Source: Panacagrimonas sp. (lineage in GTDB: Bacteria; Pseudomonadota; Gammaproteobacteria; Nevskiales; Nevskiaceae). From it: a stretch of 64,000 bases of DNA. The stretch covers positions 86,604 through 150,603 of the forward strand of contig NZ_JAJFBP010000004.1 of the NCBI RefSeq assembly GCF_020697055.1, read 5' to 3'. Below the pieces are notes generated by a model. That model had not been told where the DNA came from and did no database searches. It was given only the letters and a program-made list of their open reading frames with translations. Position numbers and translations under genes: made by a program. The stretch's first letter is position 1; each line of letters begins with the position of its first letter. Of the stretch, positions 18,077 to 30,804 are shown one piece after another.

Positions 18077-19132
18077 TCAGCGGTTCTCGAAGTCGATCAC
18101 GACCTTGACGTCGCCGGGTTCGCGCCGGAGTGCGTCCCTCCATTGCCATAGCGGCACGCGACGCGTGATCAGGCGCGATCGCCACGTCGCGTCGGCGCGT
18201 GCCAGCGATGCGGCGGCGTTCTCGTAGTGCCGGCGATTGGCGTTGACCGTGCCGAAGACGACGTCGTTCTCCAGTACCATCGTCCGGTTCAGCAGGCCCA
18301 CGTCGAGATTCAGCGCATGTCCGCCGGACGAGACGCCCGCGAGGCAGGTGATTCCGAGCGGGCCGGTGAGTTCGATCGCTTCCAGCACTACCGCCGAAGC
18401 GCCCGTGCATTCGATGACCACGTCCGGCTTCAGGTCCGCCAGCGACGACAATTCGCCGGTGTGATAGCGGGCGCCCAGATCGTCGACGAGCCGCGGCTTG
18501 AGTCCGTCGCTGGTCCTGTCGAACACGTGCGTCTCGAGCCCGCGCTGGACCGACATCATCGCGGCGAGCAGGCCGATCGGTCCGGCGCCGGTCACCAGGA
18601 CCTTCTGCGGGGCCCAGGCCGCGGCACGACTGCCGATCCGCTCGATCTGCTCCCAGGCCTTGGCGATCACGCTCGCAGGTTCGACCAGCACCGCGGTCAA
18701 GCCCAGCTGCGGATCCACGCGCACCGCGAATTCCGGCTCGAGCCGGATGCGTTCCGCCGCGAAGCCGTGGCGCCCCTTGATGCCGCGCTCGGTGTAGAGG
18801 CCGTTGCGGCACATGTCCCACTCGCCCGCGGCGCAGCTGGCGCAGGGAACCGGGTCGGGGCGCCGGACGATTCCCACGACGTGATCGCCCGATGAAAAGC
18901 CGCATCCGTCGGGCGCCTCGATGACGCGGGCGAGCGACTCGTGCCCGATGACCAGCGCATCCTGGGATTCGGGCGCGACGCCGTAGCGACCGCTGACGAG
19001 CTCGCGGTCCGTTCCGCACACGCCCAGCGCCAGCATCCGGGCCAGGATCGGGCCGTCGGCGATCGGCGGTTCCGGGACGTCCGCCAGCCGGGCGCTATCG
19101 GCGACCGAAGGGACGATGGTCAGGGCCTGCAT
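18077..19132 (-). CDS. Glucose 1-dehydrogenase-like zinc MDR (archaeal GDH type)
   Basis: A 351-residue medium-chain dehydrogenase. Catalytic zinc residues: CGTDREL and GHESLAR; structural zinc Cys cluster in PCASCAAGEWDMC; cofactor motif VTGAGPIGLLAA. The pattern GLYTERGIKGRHGFAAE is typical of the glucose/aldose dehydrogenase group known from Thermoplasma, Haloferax and Sulfolobus and seen in some bacteria. Its position directly ahead of the GH15 gene supports glucose as substrate. The ATG lies at the border of a divergent promoter region that contains the palindrome at 19168-19184. Confidence 0.85.
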   Translation of the reverse strand: MQALTIVPSVADSARLADVPEPPIADGPILARMLALGVCGTDRELVSGRYGVAPESQDALVIGHESLARVIEAPDGCGFSSGDHVVGIVRRPDPVPCASCAAGEWDMCRNGLYTERGIKGRHGFAAERIRLEPEFAVRVDPQLGLTAVLVEPASVIAKAWEQIERIGSRAAAWAPQKVLVTGAGPIGLLAAMMSVQRGLETHVFDRTSDGLKPRLVDDLGARYHTGELSSLADLKPDVVIECTGASAVVLEAIELTGPLGITCLAGVSSGGHALNLDVGLLNRTMVLENDVVFGTVNANRRHYENAAASLARADATWRSRLITRRVPLWQWRDALRREPGDVKVVIDFENR

Positions 19133-19167
19133 GGGGGGGGCGCCTCGAAAGAGTGTGCGCCGGCTGG

Positions 19168-19184
19168 GGGCACGGCCCGTGCCC
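19168..19184. promoter_or_regulatory. Operator-like inverted repeat in the gdh / Rieske divergent promoter
   Basis: A perfect inverted repeat, GGGCACG-GCC-CGTGCCC, between the divergent starts at 19132 and 19240. It is followed by GCTAGACTC, which could be a -10 element for the Rieske gene. A dimeric regulator site or a 5-prime UTR hairpin are both possible. Confidence 0.4.
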
Positions 19185-19239
19185 GAAGGACGGGCTAGAC
19201 TCGGCCCGCATCGTTGATCTCCGCGCGGGGTCGTTCGCC

Positions 19240-20436
19240 ATGACCATGGATCCGCCGTTGCTGCCTGCCGTCGAGGGACGCTCGTTCCGGGTGAGTTCGG
19301 ACGTCTATCTCTCGCCGGAGCGGCTCAAGGCCGAAGTCGAACACGTCTTCAAGAAGACCTGGCTCAACGTTGGTCGCATCGAGGAGCTGCCCGCGGCGGG
19401 CTCGTACGTGGTCAAGGAACTGCCCGGCGTGGCGGCGTCGATCGTGATCTCGCGCGACGAGAACGGCCGGCTGCACGGCGTGCACAACGTGTGCTCGCAT
19501 CGCGGGCAGCGCCTGCTGTGGGATCGTGCCGGGAACTGCGGCAATTCGCTGACGTGTCCGTACCACGCGTGGCGCTACGGGCTCGACGGCGCCGTGCGCC
19601 ACATTCCCGATGAGGAATCGTTCCCCGGCGTCGATCGCAAACAGCTCGCGCTGGCGCGGATCGCGGTCGACCAGTGGGAAGGTTTCGTGTTCGTGAACCT
19701 GCAGCCCGAGCCGCCGCAGACGTTGAGCGAGTACCTGGGCGAGTTCGGCGCCTCGATGGTCGGCTATCCCTTCGAGCGCTTCTCGAAGACCTGCTACTCG
19801 TGGACCACCGAGGTGCGCGCGAACTGGAAGCTGCTCAAGGATGCGTTCCAGGAGATCTATCACGTGGGCACCGTGCACCGGCGCACGCTGAGCCAGGTCT
19901 CGAACTGGCCCGACAATCCCTACGGCCGACCCTTGAGCGTGGCGCTCGAAGGCGAGCACATCCGCGTGAGCCTTCCGGCCAATCCACGGGCCCCGCTGCT
20001 GCCGACCGCGCTGGCGCTGCTGCCGCATCTGCCGCGACCCGCGGGCGAGCTGCCGCGCGGCGTGAATCCCCAGCGCTCGCCGATCTGGATCCAGGACATC
20101 GACGTGTTCTTTCCGAACTTCTTCATCGATCCGTCGGAAGGCAAGCTGCTCGGTGCGTACTACACCTACAACTTCTGGCCGTTGGCGGTCGATCGCACGG
20201 TCTACGAGATCCGCATCTATTTCCCTGATCCCGAGAACGCCGCCGAGCGCTGGGTGCAGGAGTACCAGAAGGTGCTGTTGCGCGACATCCTGCTCGAGGA
20301 TTGCAAGGTCGCCGAGCAAAACCACGCCGGCATCGCCACCGGGGTCAAGCCGTACTGCTACTTCCAGACCCACGAGCTGGCGCTGGTTCACACGCTCGAA
20401 TCGATCGATCGCCGGATCCGGGAGGGCGCGCGATGA
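19240..20436 (+). CDS. Rieske non-haem iron oxygenase, alpha-subunit type
   Basis: A 398-residue aromatic-ring-hydroxylating-type oxygenase subunit. The Rieske [2Fe-2S] site is complete: NVCSHRG and CPYHAW. The mononuclear-iron site is visible in DAFQEIYHVGTVH (two His). The C-terminal SRPBCC catalytic domain is full length. The substrate is not readable; aromatic acids, quaternary amines and sterols are all served by this fold. No reductase or ferredoxin gene lies beside it, so electrons must come from elsewhere. It overlaps the next small gene by ATGA. Confidence 0.92.
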   Translation: MTMDPPLLPAVEGRSFRVSSDVYLSPERLKAEVEHVFKKTWLNVGRIEELPAAGSYVVKELPGVAASIVISRDENGRLHGVHNVCSHRGQRLLWDRAGNCGNSLTCPYHAWRYGLDGAVRHIPDEESFPGVDRKQLALARIAVDQWEGFVFVNLQPEPPQTLSEYLGEFGASMVGYPFERFSKTCYSWTTEVRANWKLLKDAFQEIYHVGTVHRRTLSQVSNWPDNPYGRPLSVALEGEHIRVSLPANPRAPLLPTALALLPHLPRPAGELPRGVNPQRSPIWIQDIDVFFPNFFIDPSEGKLLGAYYTYNFWPLAVDRTVYEIRIYFPDPENAAERWVQEYQKVLLRDILLEDCKVAEQNHAGIATGVKPYCYFQTHELALVHTLESIDRRIREGAR

Positions 20437-20765
20437 CGACGCTGCCGCCCGGCTTCGAGAACCTGGCGCCGTACCTGGACTGGGCGCTGGAGACCGAGCC
20501 CGAGCGCTCCGCCAAGCGCGCGGCGAGCCGCTTCGAGGACGTGAAGCGCTTCTACGACGCGGTCTTTCCGCTGCTGCCCGCGGCACTGATCCATCTCCAG
20601 GCGTTTCGCCTCGAGCACCTCGATGCGCCGTCGCGGACGCTGCTCCAGCTGCTGCTTTCGTATGCGGAGGCGGCGCTGGTGGTCGAGAACTTCGGCCAGG
20701 TCGCCGTGCCGGATGGTTACGGAATCGAACGCTTCGAGGTCAGACGCCTGGGCGGTACGTTCTGA
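20433..20765 (+). CDS. Small helical protein coupled to the Rieske oxygenase
   Basis: A 110-residue protein, mainly alpha-helical (FEDVKRFYDAVFPLLP, TLLQLLLSYAEAALVVENF), with no membrane span or cofactor motif. It overlaps the Rieske stop by four bases, implying coupled translation and a shared role. It is too short and lacks the features of a classical dioxygenase beta subunit (about 160-180 residues, cystatin-like). I do not recognise the family; it may be an assembly or regulatory partner. Confidence 0.7.
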   Translation: MTTLPPGFENLAPYLDWALETEPERSAKRAASRFEDVKRFYDAVFPLLPAALIHLQAFRLEHLDAPSRTLLQLLLSYAEAALVVENFGQVAVPDGYGIERFEVRRLGGTF

Positions 20766-20781
20766 TCCCCGGTTTTCGCGT

Positions 20782-21234
20782 TCAGATCCGTTCCAGCACC
20801 ACGACGGGAATCTCGCGCTGCGTCTTCTGCTGATAGGCGTCGTAGAACGGCCACACGGAATTCATCATCTTCCACAGCGCTTCGCGCTTGGGGCCGGTGA
20901 CGGTGCGGGCGCGCGCCGAATACTTGTCGCCCCCGACCTGCACCTTCACCTCGGGATTGGCTTCGAGGTTCAGGTACCAGGCCGGATGATCGGGCGCACC
21001 GCCCTTGGATGCGACGATGACGGGTCCTTCGGGCGACTCGCCGTAGAACAGCGGCAACTGCAGTTCCTGCCCCGATTTGCGTCCGATGGTCGTCAGCAGC
21101 AACGACGCAACGACCTTGGGACCGCCTTTGGCGGAGGCGTCGTACCAATGCCCTGCCGCGCCATCGGTCAGCAGGTAGGCGGTCAGGTGGTCTTGTACCC
21201 ACTTCGGAAGCTTTGCGGGCGGCTGCGCGCTCAT
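20782..21234 (-). CDS. Deazaflavin/F420-type nitroreductase-fold protein (DUF385)
   Basis: A 150-residue single-domain split-barrel protein. LLTTIGRKSGQELQLPLFYGES, ASKGGAPDHPAWYLNLEANPEVKV and WPFYDAYQQKT are diagnostic of the Ddn/DUF385 family. In actinobacteria these use F420; in proteobacteria the cofactor and role are mostly unknown. The ATG at 21234 has a modest ribosome-binding site (GGAGTGACC). It lies downstream of the ECF sigma gene on the same strand with 102 bases between. Confidence 0.88.
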   Translation of the reverse strand: MSAQPPAKLPKWVQDHLTAYLLTDGAAGHWYDASAKGGPKVVASLLLTTIGRKSGQELQLPLFYGESPEGPVIVASKGGAPDHPAWYLNLEANPEVKVQVGGDKYSARARTVTGPKREALWKMMNSVWPFYDAYQQKTQREIPVVVLERI

Positions 21235-21336
21235 GGTCACTCCGGGTCGTGCTCGAAAACGGATGCGTCGGCCGGCAAGCGGAGCACGACGCATGCCCAT
21301 CTTGACGAATCGGACCGTCGTCGGCGAGCCGGTGGA

Positions 21337-21936
21337 TCAGCTCGCGTCCGGTGAAAGATCCTCGTTCACCCAAAAGTGCAGATCGTGTCCGAGGAATTCG
21401 CGCAGCTTCGATCGGGCGCGAAAGATCCTCGATTTACAGGTGCCGATCGGTTCCGAAAAGATCGCCGAGCACTCCTGGAGCGTGTATTCCTCGACGTCGT
21501 GGAACAGCAGGATGGCGCGCTGATCGGGGTTCAGGCGACGCAGGCCCTCGACCAGGCGCAGCTGCAGCTGCTGATCCGCCGCCACTTTCGGCGGATCGGC
21601 CGAGCGGCGAGGATCGGGGACCGACGCGAAGCGTTCGACGTCGCCGTCGGACAGCGCGGACCAGCCCTGCGGCTGCAAGCGTGCCCGACGCCAACCGTCG
21701 ATGTACTCGTTGTAGAGCACGCGCGCCAACCAGACCTCCAATCGCTCGTAGCGTCGGATGGCGTCCCACTGCAGGTAGGACTTCACCAGGACGTCCTGCA
21801 GAAGATCTTCCGCAGCCGCCGCACCGCCGGTGAACCGGTAGGCGAGGTGATGCAGATGTTCGATGTGCGGGGCTAGAACCTTTTCGAATTCGCTCGCGCA
21901 AATTCGGCGGCCCCATCGTCGGAATAGCGCGCTCAT
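21337..21936 (-). CDS. ECF-type RNA polymerase sigma factor
   Basis: A 199-residue sigma-70-family factor. Region 2 spans about residues 22-85 (HLHHLAYRFTGGAAAAEDLLQD, then ERLEVWLARVLYNEYID). Region 4 spans about 128-180 (LNPDQRAILLFHDVEEYTLQE, then GTCKSRIFRARSKLREFL). The anti-sigma partner is not adjacent, so control is not evident. Tentatively an RpoE/SigW-type regulator of a stress response. Confidence 0.92.
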   Translation of the reverse strand: MSALFRRWGRRICASEFEKVLAPHIEHLHHLAYRFTGGAAAAEDLLQDVLVKSYLQWDAIRRYERLEVWLARVLYNEYIDGWRRARLQPQGWSALSDGDVERFASVPDPRRSADPPKVAADQQLQLRLVEGLRRLNPDQRAILLFHDVEEYTLQECSAIFSEPIGTCKSRIFRARSKLREFLGHDLHFWVNEDLSPDAS

Positions 21937-22358
21937 GGAACGTGAAAGAGGCCCGGCTGGCGAGAGGAATCCCTTCCTGAATCACCCTACAGATCCGCAG
22001 GCCGAAATTTCGCGCGCACCGCGCGGCGGACCAGCCGGGCGGTCCAGCGGCGAGGCAGGCCAGGTTCGTCGGCCTGGGGCGACCGTTGAGCGCGTGCGAC
22101 GCGAAGGCCGCAGGGGTCGTCGCGAAGCCGACGGCGCGACGCGTCAATGGAATCGCGAGCCCTTGGAAGGCGTGAGGCAATGCCTACCCGGGAATACATC
22201 GTTCACCCTTGCGGCGTCAGCGCCATCCCGGGATGCCACCGAAAAGCAGCGCCCGATGCCTCACCGGATGCGGGGTGGACGGCTCGACCTGCGACCGCTC
22301 GACTCGGTCCGTGATCTTGAGACGGCCGGCGGCGACGACCCGTCGGCGCGTCGGGCAA
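21937..22358. other. Intergenic region of about 420 bases, no gene recognised
   Basis: Lies between the start of the sigma-factor gene and the 3-prime end of the small Lys-rich gene. Long open frames exist only because of GC content and their translations are low-complexity. It should contain the sigma gene promoter. No RNA motif or strong repeat was seen. Confidence 0.4.
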
Positions 22359-22460
22359 CTAGCGACCCTTCTTCTTCTCGGCTTTGGCCGCCTTCTTCTC
22401 GGCCGGCGTCTTCTGTGGCTTCTTCTTCGAGTTCTTCTGGGCGTTCATTCCTTTGGCCAT
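22359..22460 (-). CDS. 33-residue Lys-rich small protein
   Basis: Encodes 33 residues, 14 of them Lys (MAKGMNAQKNSKKK at the start, KKKGR at the end), with no hydrophobic segment. The ATG at 22460 is followed by an uninterrupted short frame to TAG, and codon use (AAG, GCC) matches chromosomal genes. Very similar tiny Lys/Ala-rich proteins are widespread in beta- and gammaproteobacteria and are usually annotated hypothetical. Binding to RNA, ribosome or DNA is a plausible inference from charge. Confidence 0.65.
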   Translation of the reverse strand: MAKGMNAQKNSKKKPQKTPAEKKAAKAEKKKGR

Positions 22461-22759
22461 GCGGTACTCCGGCTGTGTGCTTTTGGTCGGCCGCCGGATT
22501 CTCTTGAAGGCGGCCGCTCGATCTGAAGACGCACCGTACTACGACGCGCCGCCCGACGCAGACCGATGGGTTCCAAAGGGGGCTGCGGCGCGCGCCGTCA
22601 TTTGGCAGGCAACCGCACGATGCATTGGTGGGAAAGCACGCCTACCGAACGGGAAAAGACGACCCACCCAACGCTCTCCGCCGTGCGTCTGCGCGCTGGT
22701 CCATTGCGGACCATGACGGTGGAGAGCAGGGCGTCTGCGTAGACGCCCGAGGGAAAAAA
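22461..22759. other. Non-coding stretch with tandem hairpins beside the tRNA
   Basis: No gene. Two strong stem-loops are seen: GGTCC-ATTGC-GGACC (22699-22713) and GGGCGTCT-GCGT-AGACGCCC (22729-22748). The second lies 11 bases from the tRNA 3-prime end, separated from it by a T-run in the tRNA's own direction (TTTTTTC). They may terminate or help process the tRNA transcript, although the T-run precedes rather than follows the hairpin. Confidence 0.45.
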
Positions 22760-22849
<90 letters not shown>

Positions 22850-22920
22850 GCGGCCCGGGTCTGACGACTCGGCGGCTGTGCTAGCGTCTGCCAGCCATGA
22901 ACCGGACGGCATTCTAGAGG

Positions 22921-24381
22921 ATGCGAGAAGAGGCCGCGAGGATCCCGTGGCTGCGGCTGGCCGGCTGGACGCTGACGCTGGTGACCCTGATGACGATGTC
23001 GACCTGCTCGCCGCGGGTTTCGATGATCGAACAGGTGCAGGCCCTGGGCATGCTGCGCGTCGCGACCATCAACAGTCCGACCACCTACTACGAGGGCCCC
23101 GCGGGCCCGACCGGCTTCGAGTACGAACTGGCCCAGGGACTGGCTCAGGAACTGGGCGTGGAACTGGCGCTGGTGATCGTCGCCACGCCAGGCGAGGCGC
23201 TGCAGGCGGTACAGACCGGACGGGCGCACATCGCGGCGGCCGGCTTGTCGATCACACCGTTGCGCAGCGTGGCGGTGCAGTTCTCCCGGCCGATCCTGAG
23301 CGTGACGCCACAGCTGGTGTATCGAATGGGCGGGTCGAAGAAACCCGACGGGCCCGCGGAGATCGGCGACGGGCTCGTGGTGGCTCGACACAGCGCCGGC
23401 GCCGAACACCTGGCCCTGCTCAAGCAACGCGTGCCCACGCTCAAGTGGACCGAGACCGAGGATGCCGAGACCGAAGAGCTGTTGCTCAAGGTCGCCAACG
23501 GCGAGATCGCGTACACGGTTGCGCCGTCCGACGTGGTCGCGATCAACCAGCGCTACTACCCGCAGCTGCGCGTCGCGTTCGACGTCGCCGAGAAGCAGGA
23601 CGTCGCGTGGGCGCTCGCTTTGGGCGCGGACGGCACGCTCTTCAACCGCGTGCAGCATTACCTGAGCGGCATCAGCGAGTCCGACCTGGCGCAGCTGCGC
23701 GACCGCTATTTCGGCCACGTCGAGCAGGTCGACTATCTCGGTGCCGTGGCGCTGGCCGAGCACGTCGAAACGCGCCTGCCCAAGTATCGCCCCCTGTTCG
23801 AGAAGGCCGGGCGCAAGTTCGGGATGGACTGGCGTCTGCTCGCCGCGATCGGCTACCAGGAATCGCATTGGGATCCGGCCGCGGTGAGCCCCACCGGCGT
23901 GCGCGGCATCATGCAGCTCACCGCGCAGACGGCGAAGTTCCTGAACGTGGCCAATCGCGAGGACCCGGCGCAGAGCATCCAGGGCGGCGCGCGCTACGTG
24001 CGGCGGCTGATCGATCTGGTGCCGACCGAAGTCCCCGAGCCCGATCGCACCTGGCTGGCACTGGCGGCCTACAACATGGGCTACGGCCATCTGCTCGACG
24101 TGCGCGATCTCACCCGAAGGCGCGGCGGCGATCCGTCGCGCTGGGTCGACATCCGCGCCGCGCTACCGCTGCTCACGCAACCGCGCTGGTACCAGAAGAC
24201 CAAGCACGGCTATGCCCGCGGCCACGAGGCCGAGACCTACGTCGGCAACGTACGCACCTACTACGACATGCTGGTGTACCTGTTCGGCGATGCGCCGCAG
24301 CAGACGCTCCCGGTAGAGGAGGTCGCGCCGCCCGAGCCCGAGCCCGAGGATCCGCTGAATATCCGGACGCCGGTGCTCTAG
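22921..24381 (+). CDS. mltF: Membrane-bound lytic murein transglycosylase F
   Basis: A 486-residue exported enzyme that cleaves peptidoglycan glycan strands to 1,6-anhydromuropeptides. N-terminal hydrophobic signal/anchor (about residues 12-30), then a periplasmic solute-binding-like domain (about 40-265, LRVATINSPTTYYEG), then the SLT domain (about 290-460) with the catalytic Glu near residue 314 in YQESHWDP and GIMQLTAQTA, AYNMGYGH downstream. This two-domain order is specific to MltF. The ATG is directly preceded by AGAGG, unusually close, so the start is uncertain. The C-terminus (EPEPEDPLNIRTPVL) is acidic. Confidence 0.93.
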   Translation: MREEAARIPWLRLAGWTLTLVTLMTMSTCSPRVSMIEQVQALGMLRVATINSPTTYYEGPAGPTGFEYELAQGLAQELGVELALVIVATPGEALQAVQTGRAHIAAAGLSITPLRSVAVQFSRPILSVTPQLVYRMGGSKKPDGPAEIGDGLVVARHSAGAEHLALLKQRVPTLKWTETEDAETEELLLKVANGEIAYTVAPSDVVAINQRYYPQLRVAFDVAEKQDVAWALALGADGTLFNRVQHYLSGISESDLAQLRDRYFGHVEQVDYLGAVALAEHVETRLPKYRPLFEKAGRKFGMDWRLLAAIGYQESHWDPAAVSPTGVRGIMQLTAQTAKFLNVANREDPAQSIQGGARYVRRLIDLVPTEVPEPDRTWLALAAYNMGYGHLLDVRDLTRRRGGDPSRWVDIRAALPLLTQPRWYQKTKHGYARGHEAETYVGNVRTYYDMLVYLFGDAPQQTLPVEEVAPPEPEPEDPLNIRTPVL

Positions 24382-24426
24382 GGCGGCGGCTCGCCCTGGG
24401 GCCCCGGTCCCACGCCCTTCGCACGG

Positions 24427-24451
24427 CAGGACGTGCCACTGGCACGTCCTG
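24427..24451 (-). repeat. Hairpin repeat, copy A (downstream of def)
   Basis: A 12-bp inverted repeat, CAGGACGTGCCA pairing with TGGCACGTCCTG around one central base, 11 bases after the stop of the deformylase gene. The larger repeat runs from about 24387 through the def stop codon. It matches copy B (32963-32987), including GGGGTTT between stop and hairpin. Arm differences between copies are compensatory. No T-tract follows, so it is not a standard intrinsic terminator. Confidence 0.75.
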
Positions 24452-24462
24452 AAACCCCGCGC

Positions 24463-24993
24463 TCAGTCGTCATGGTCTGGCATCCCAGGGAACAACACGT
24501 CCTGGTAGCCGAAGCGGGTGAAATCCTTGACGCGCATCGGGTACAGGATGCCGTCCAGGTGGTCGCATTCGTGCTGCACCACGCGTGCGTGAAAACCGCT
24601 CACGGTGCGATCGATCGCCTGGCCGCGGGCGTCGACGCCGGTGTAGCGCAGCCAGCGGTAGCGCGGCACCACGCCGCGCAGGCCCGGCACCGACAGGCAG
24701 CCCTCCCAGCCGTCCTCCATCTCGTCGGAGAGCGGCGTTAGCACCGGGTTGACGAGCACGGTCTCGGGGATCGGCGGTGCGTCCGGGTAGCGCGGGCTGG
24801 CGTTGAAGCCGAAGATCACCACGCGCAGGTCCACGCCGATCTGCGGCGCGGCCAGGCCGGCGCCTTCCATCGCTTTCATCGTGTCGAACAGGTCTCCGAC
24901 GAGCCCGTGCAGGTCACGCGTGTCGAAGCGGTCGACCTCGCGGGCGCGACGGATCAGACGAGCGTCCCCCATGCGCAGCACGTCGCGGATCAC
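24463..24993 (-). CDS. def: Peptide deformylase
   Basis: A 176-residue metalloenzyme that removes the formyl group from nascent proteins. All three signature motifs are present: [10 protein letters not shown] near residue 45, EGCLSVPG near residue 97 (metal-ligand Cys) and QHECDHLDG near residue 139 (two His ligands, catalytic Glu). Its start overlaps the stop of the upstream ferredoxin gene by four bases (ATGA). It is probably a second-type deformylase outside the usual def-fmt operon; fmt is not here. Confidence 0.95.
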   Translation of the reverse strand: MIRDVLRMGDARLIRRAREVDRFDTRDLHGLVGDLFDTMKAMEGAGLAAPQIGVDLRVVIFGFNASPRYPDAPPIPETVLVNPVLTPLSDEMEDGWEGCLSVPGLRGVVPRYRWLRYTGVDARGQAIDRTVSGFHARVVQHECDHLDGILYPMRVKDFTRFGYQDVLFPGMPDHDD

Positions 24994-25337
24994 GGCGTTT
25001 TCTCCGCGGGTGGCGCAGGCGCATCGGGCAGTCGCAGGCGCTCGACGATCTCGCCGCGCACGACGTGGCGATCAATGATCTCGTCGATGTCCGCGGTGTT
25101 GCGATAGGTGTACCAGACGCCCTGCGGATAGATCGCCAGGCAAGGTCCTTCCTCGCAGCGCTCCATGCAGCCGGCCTGGTTGACGCGGACCTGGCCCGGC
25201 GCGTTGAGCCGCAGCTGGGCGATGCGTGCCTTGGCGTGATCGCGGGCCTGCGTCGCACCCTTGTCGTTGCAGCAGGTGCGGGCGCCCGGAGCGCGCTGGT
25301 TGTTGCAGAAGAACAGGTGGTGCCGGTAGTAGCTCAC
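24990..25337 (-). CDS. Thioredoxin-like [2Fe-2S] ferredoxin
   Basis: A 115-residue ferredoxin. It starts [14 protein letters not shown], has a CC pair after ARTCC, and the late [21 protein letters not shown] that supplies the cluster Cys. This pattern is the (2Fe-2S) ferredoxin-like family common in proteobacteria. It is translationally coupled to peptide deformylase. A functional link is unclear; redox protection of an iron-dependent deformylase is one speculative reading. Confidence 0.9.
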   Translation of the reverse strand: MSYYRHHLFFCNNQRAPGARTCCNDKGATQARDHAKARIAQLRLNAPGQVRVNQAGCMERCEEGPCLAIYPQGVWYTYRNTADIDEIIDRHVVRGEIVERLRLPDAPAPPAEKTP

Positions 25338-25414
25338 ACGAAGACGAAGAGGGCGCGCATGCCCCGGTATTCTGAGGCAGGCGCGACCGGGCCGCAGCTA
25401 TTTGTCCGGTCGGA

Positions 25415-26119
25415 TCAGCTGCCGCCGAACCCGTACGACAGGTTCACCGCCGTGAAGGTGTCGGTCTTCCTGGTGTCTTCGGGCACGTCGGAATTGTTGC
25501 GCAGCGTGAACGACAGCGACGCGAACAGGTTGCCGACGATGCCGAGCTTCAGCTCGCTTATCGCCTCGGTGTACGTGTTGCTCTTGCCGTACTCGACCTT
25601 GACCGACTGGGCGAACGCGCTGTGGTCGGAGATCTTCCATTGATACTTGCCGCCGGCGCGGGCGATCGCCTCGTTCTCCTTGTCGCCGGTGTCCTGCTCC
25701 TCGGTCTGGCGCGCACCGGCGCCGATCTCGGCATCGAGCGTGTGGACCGGTCCCATCAGCAGATGCCGGCCGTAGCCCACCGTCTCTGCCGTGCGCTCGC
25801 GTGTCCCGCCGAACAGGTCCTTCTCCCAGTCGACCGCACCGAATAGGTAGTCGCGATCGTTGATGTGCCAGTCCAGCTTGTCGCCGACGGTGTAGCGCTC
25901 GGCGGTGCGGCCGTCCTCGTCGCCCTGGTTGATCGCGGTGGCACTGAAGGCGTTCTTCCACGGCGCCTGTTTCCAGTCGAGCAGGAATTTTCCGTTGAAG
26001 GATTCGCTCTCGGAATTGCCGCTGGTGGTCAGCAGGCCGGCACCGGCTTCGCCTTTCCATTCGGCGTGGGCAAGGGACGGGGACAGCAGCAACGCGGCCA
26101 GGATGCCGGTTCGGAGCAT
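25415..26119 (-). CDS. DUF481 outer-membrane beta-barrel protein (salt-induced YdiY-like)
   Basis: A 234-residue exported protein. Signal peptide (to AHAEW), then alternating aromatic beta-strands ending LSYGFGGS, with an aromatic residue near the C-terminus typical of outer-membrane barrels. SGNSESESFNGKF and a repeated pattern of charged turns mark DUF481. The ATG at 26119 is used because GGAG lies upstream; an ATG five codons earlier has no ribosome-binding site. It is divergent from glcF with 47 bases between starts. Confidence 0.88.
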   Translation of the reverse strand: MLRTGILAALLLSPSLAHAEWKGEAGAGLLTTSGNSESESFNGKFLLDWKQAPWKNAFSATAINQGDEDGRTAERYTVGDKLDWHINDRDYLFGAVDWEKDLFGGTRERTAETVGYGRHLLMGPVHTLDAEIGAGARQTEEQDTGDKENEAIARAGGKYQWKISDHSAFAQSVKVEYGKSNTYTEAISELKLGIVGNLFASLSFTLRNNSDVPEDTRKTDTFTAVNLSYGFGGS

Positions 26120-27358
26120 CAGAGGGTTCTCCATTTGGGTTTGGGAAATCCGCGAACATACGCGCCATGTCCGCGGCGCCCGAGCCCCAGCAATTGACGA
26201 GCCTGATCGCCGACGCGGATCTCTGCGTGAAGTGCGCGATCTGCCTTCCGCACTGCCCGACGTATCGCCTTTGGCGTCACGAGGGCGACTCCCCGCGCGG
26301 GCGCATCGCGCTGATCCAGGGGCTGGCGTCGGGACTGGTGGTGACCGACGCGCGACTCGAAGCGCATCTCGACGGCTGCGTCTCCTGCCGGCGCTGCGAC
26401 GATGTCTGCCCCGCGCGCGTGGCGTACTCGCGCGTGCTGGACGGCGGACGTGCGCTGCTCGCTCGCCAGCGACCCGGGCGGACGCGAACGGCGCGCGGCC
26501 TGGCCGCGGTGCTGGTCTCCGGCAAAGGCCGCGCGCTGCTGCGGATCGCCTGGACGCTGTATCGGCGCTCGGGCCTGCAGTGGCTGCTGCGTCGCACCGG
26601 ATGGCTCGGACGCGGCCGGCTCGCGCGTCTCGAATCGTTCGTGCCGGAACGCGTTTGGTCGTTCGAAGTGCCTTTGCCGCGCGAAGTGCCCGCCGCGCAC
26701 GCCACCCCGATCGCGGTCTTCCGCGGCTGCGCCACCGACCTGTTCGAGCGCGACGCGATCGCCGCGACCGAAAGCCTGCTGTCCGCCGCGGGTTACGCAG
26801 TGCGCCCGGTGGTGCGGCAGGGCTGCTGCGGCGCGCTGCACCAGCACGCGGGAATGATCGATGACGCGCGCGCGCTGGCGCAGCGAAATCTCGCGGCTTT
26901 CGGCGATCTGCGCATCGCCACGCTCACCAGCGGCTGCGCCGCGACGCTGCGCGACTATCCGCAGCTGGTGCCCGGCGCCGATGGCGACATGCAGGCGCGG
27001 GTGCGCGAGTTCAGCGACTGGCTGCTGCAGGCCCAAGCACGGCCGCTGGCATTCGAGCCGTTGCAGCGCCCGCTGCGCGCGGCCCTGCACGTGCCGTGCA
27101 CGGCGGCGAGCACGATGAAATCGGAAGGATCGCTGCGCGCGTTGCTGGCGCGCGTGCCGGGGCTCGAGATCGTCGACATCGACGCGGGGCTGGGCTGCTG
27201 CGGCGCGGCCGGCAGCCACTTCATCACGCATCCGGAACAGGCCGACCGGATGCTCGCGCCCAAGCTGGATTCGATCGCGCGGCTGGCCCCGGACGTCGTG
27301 TTCAGCGCCAACGTCGGATGCTCACTGCACCTGGCCGCGGGAATGCGGCGCGCCGGGC

Positions 27359-30783
<3,425 letters not shown>

Positions 30784-30804
30784 TCATCGGCTAAGGTTCC
30801 TGCG

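Noticed and set aside
22699..22748. Tandem hairpins as an intrinsic tRNA terminator
   Set aside because: In the tRNA direction the T-run comes before, not after, the hairpin, so I kept it only as a structured non-coding stretch.
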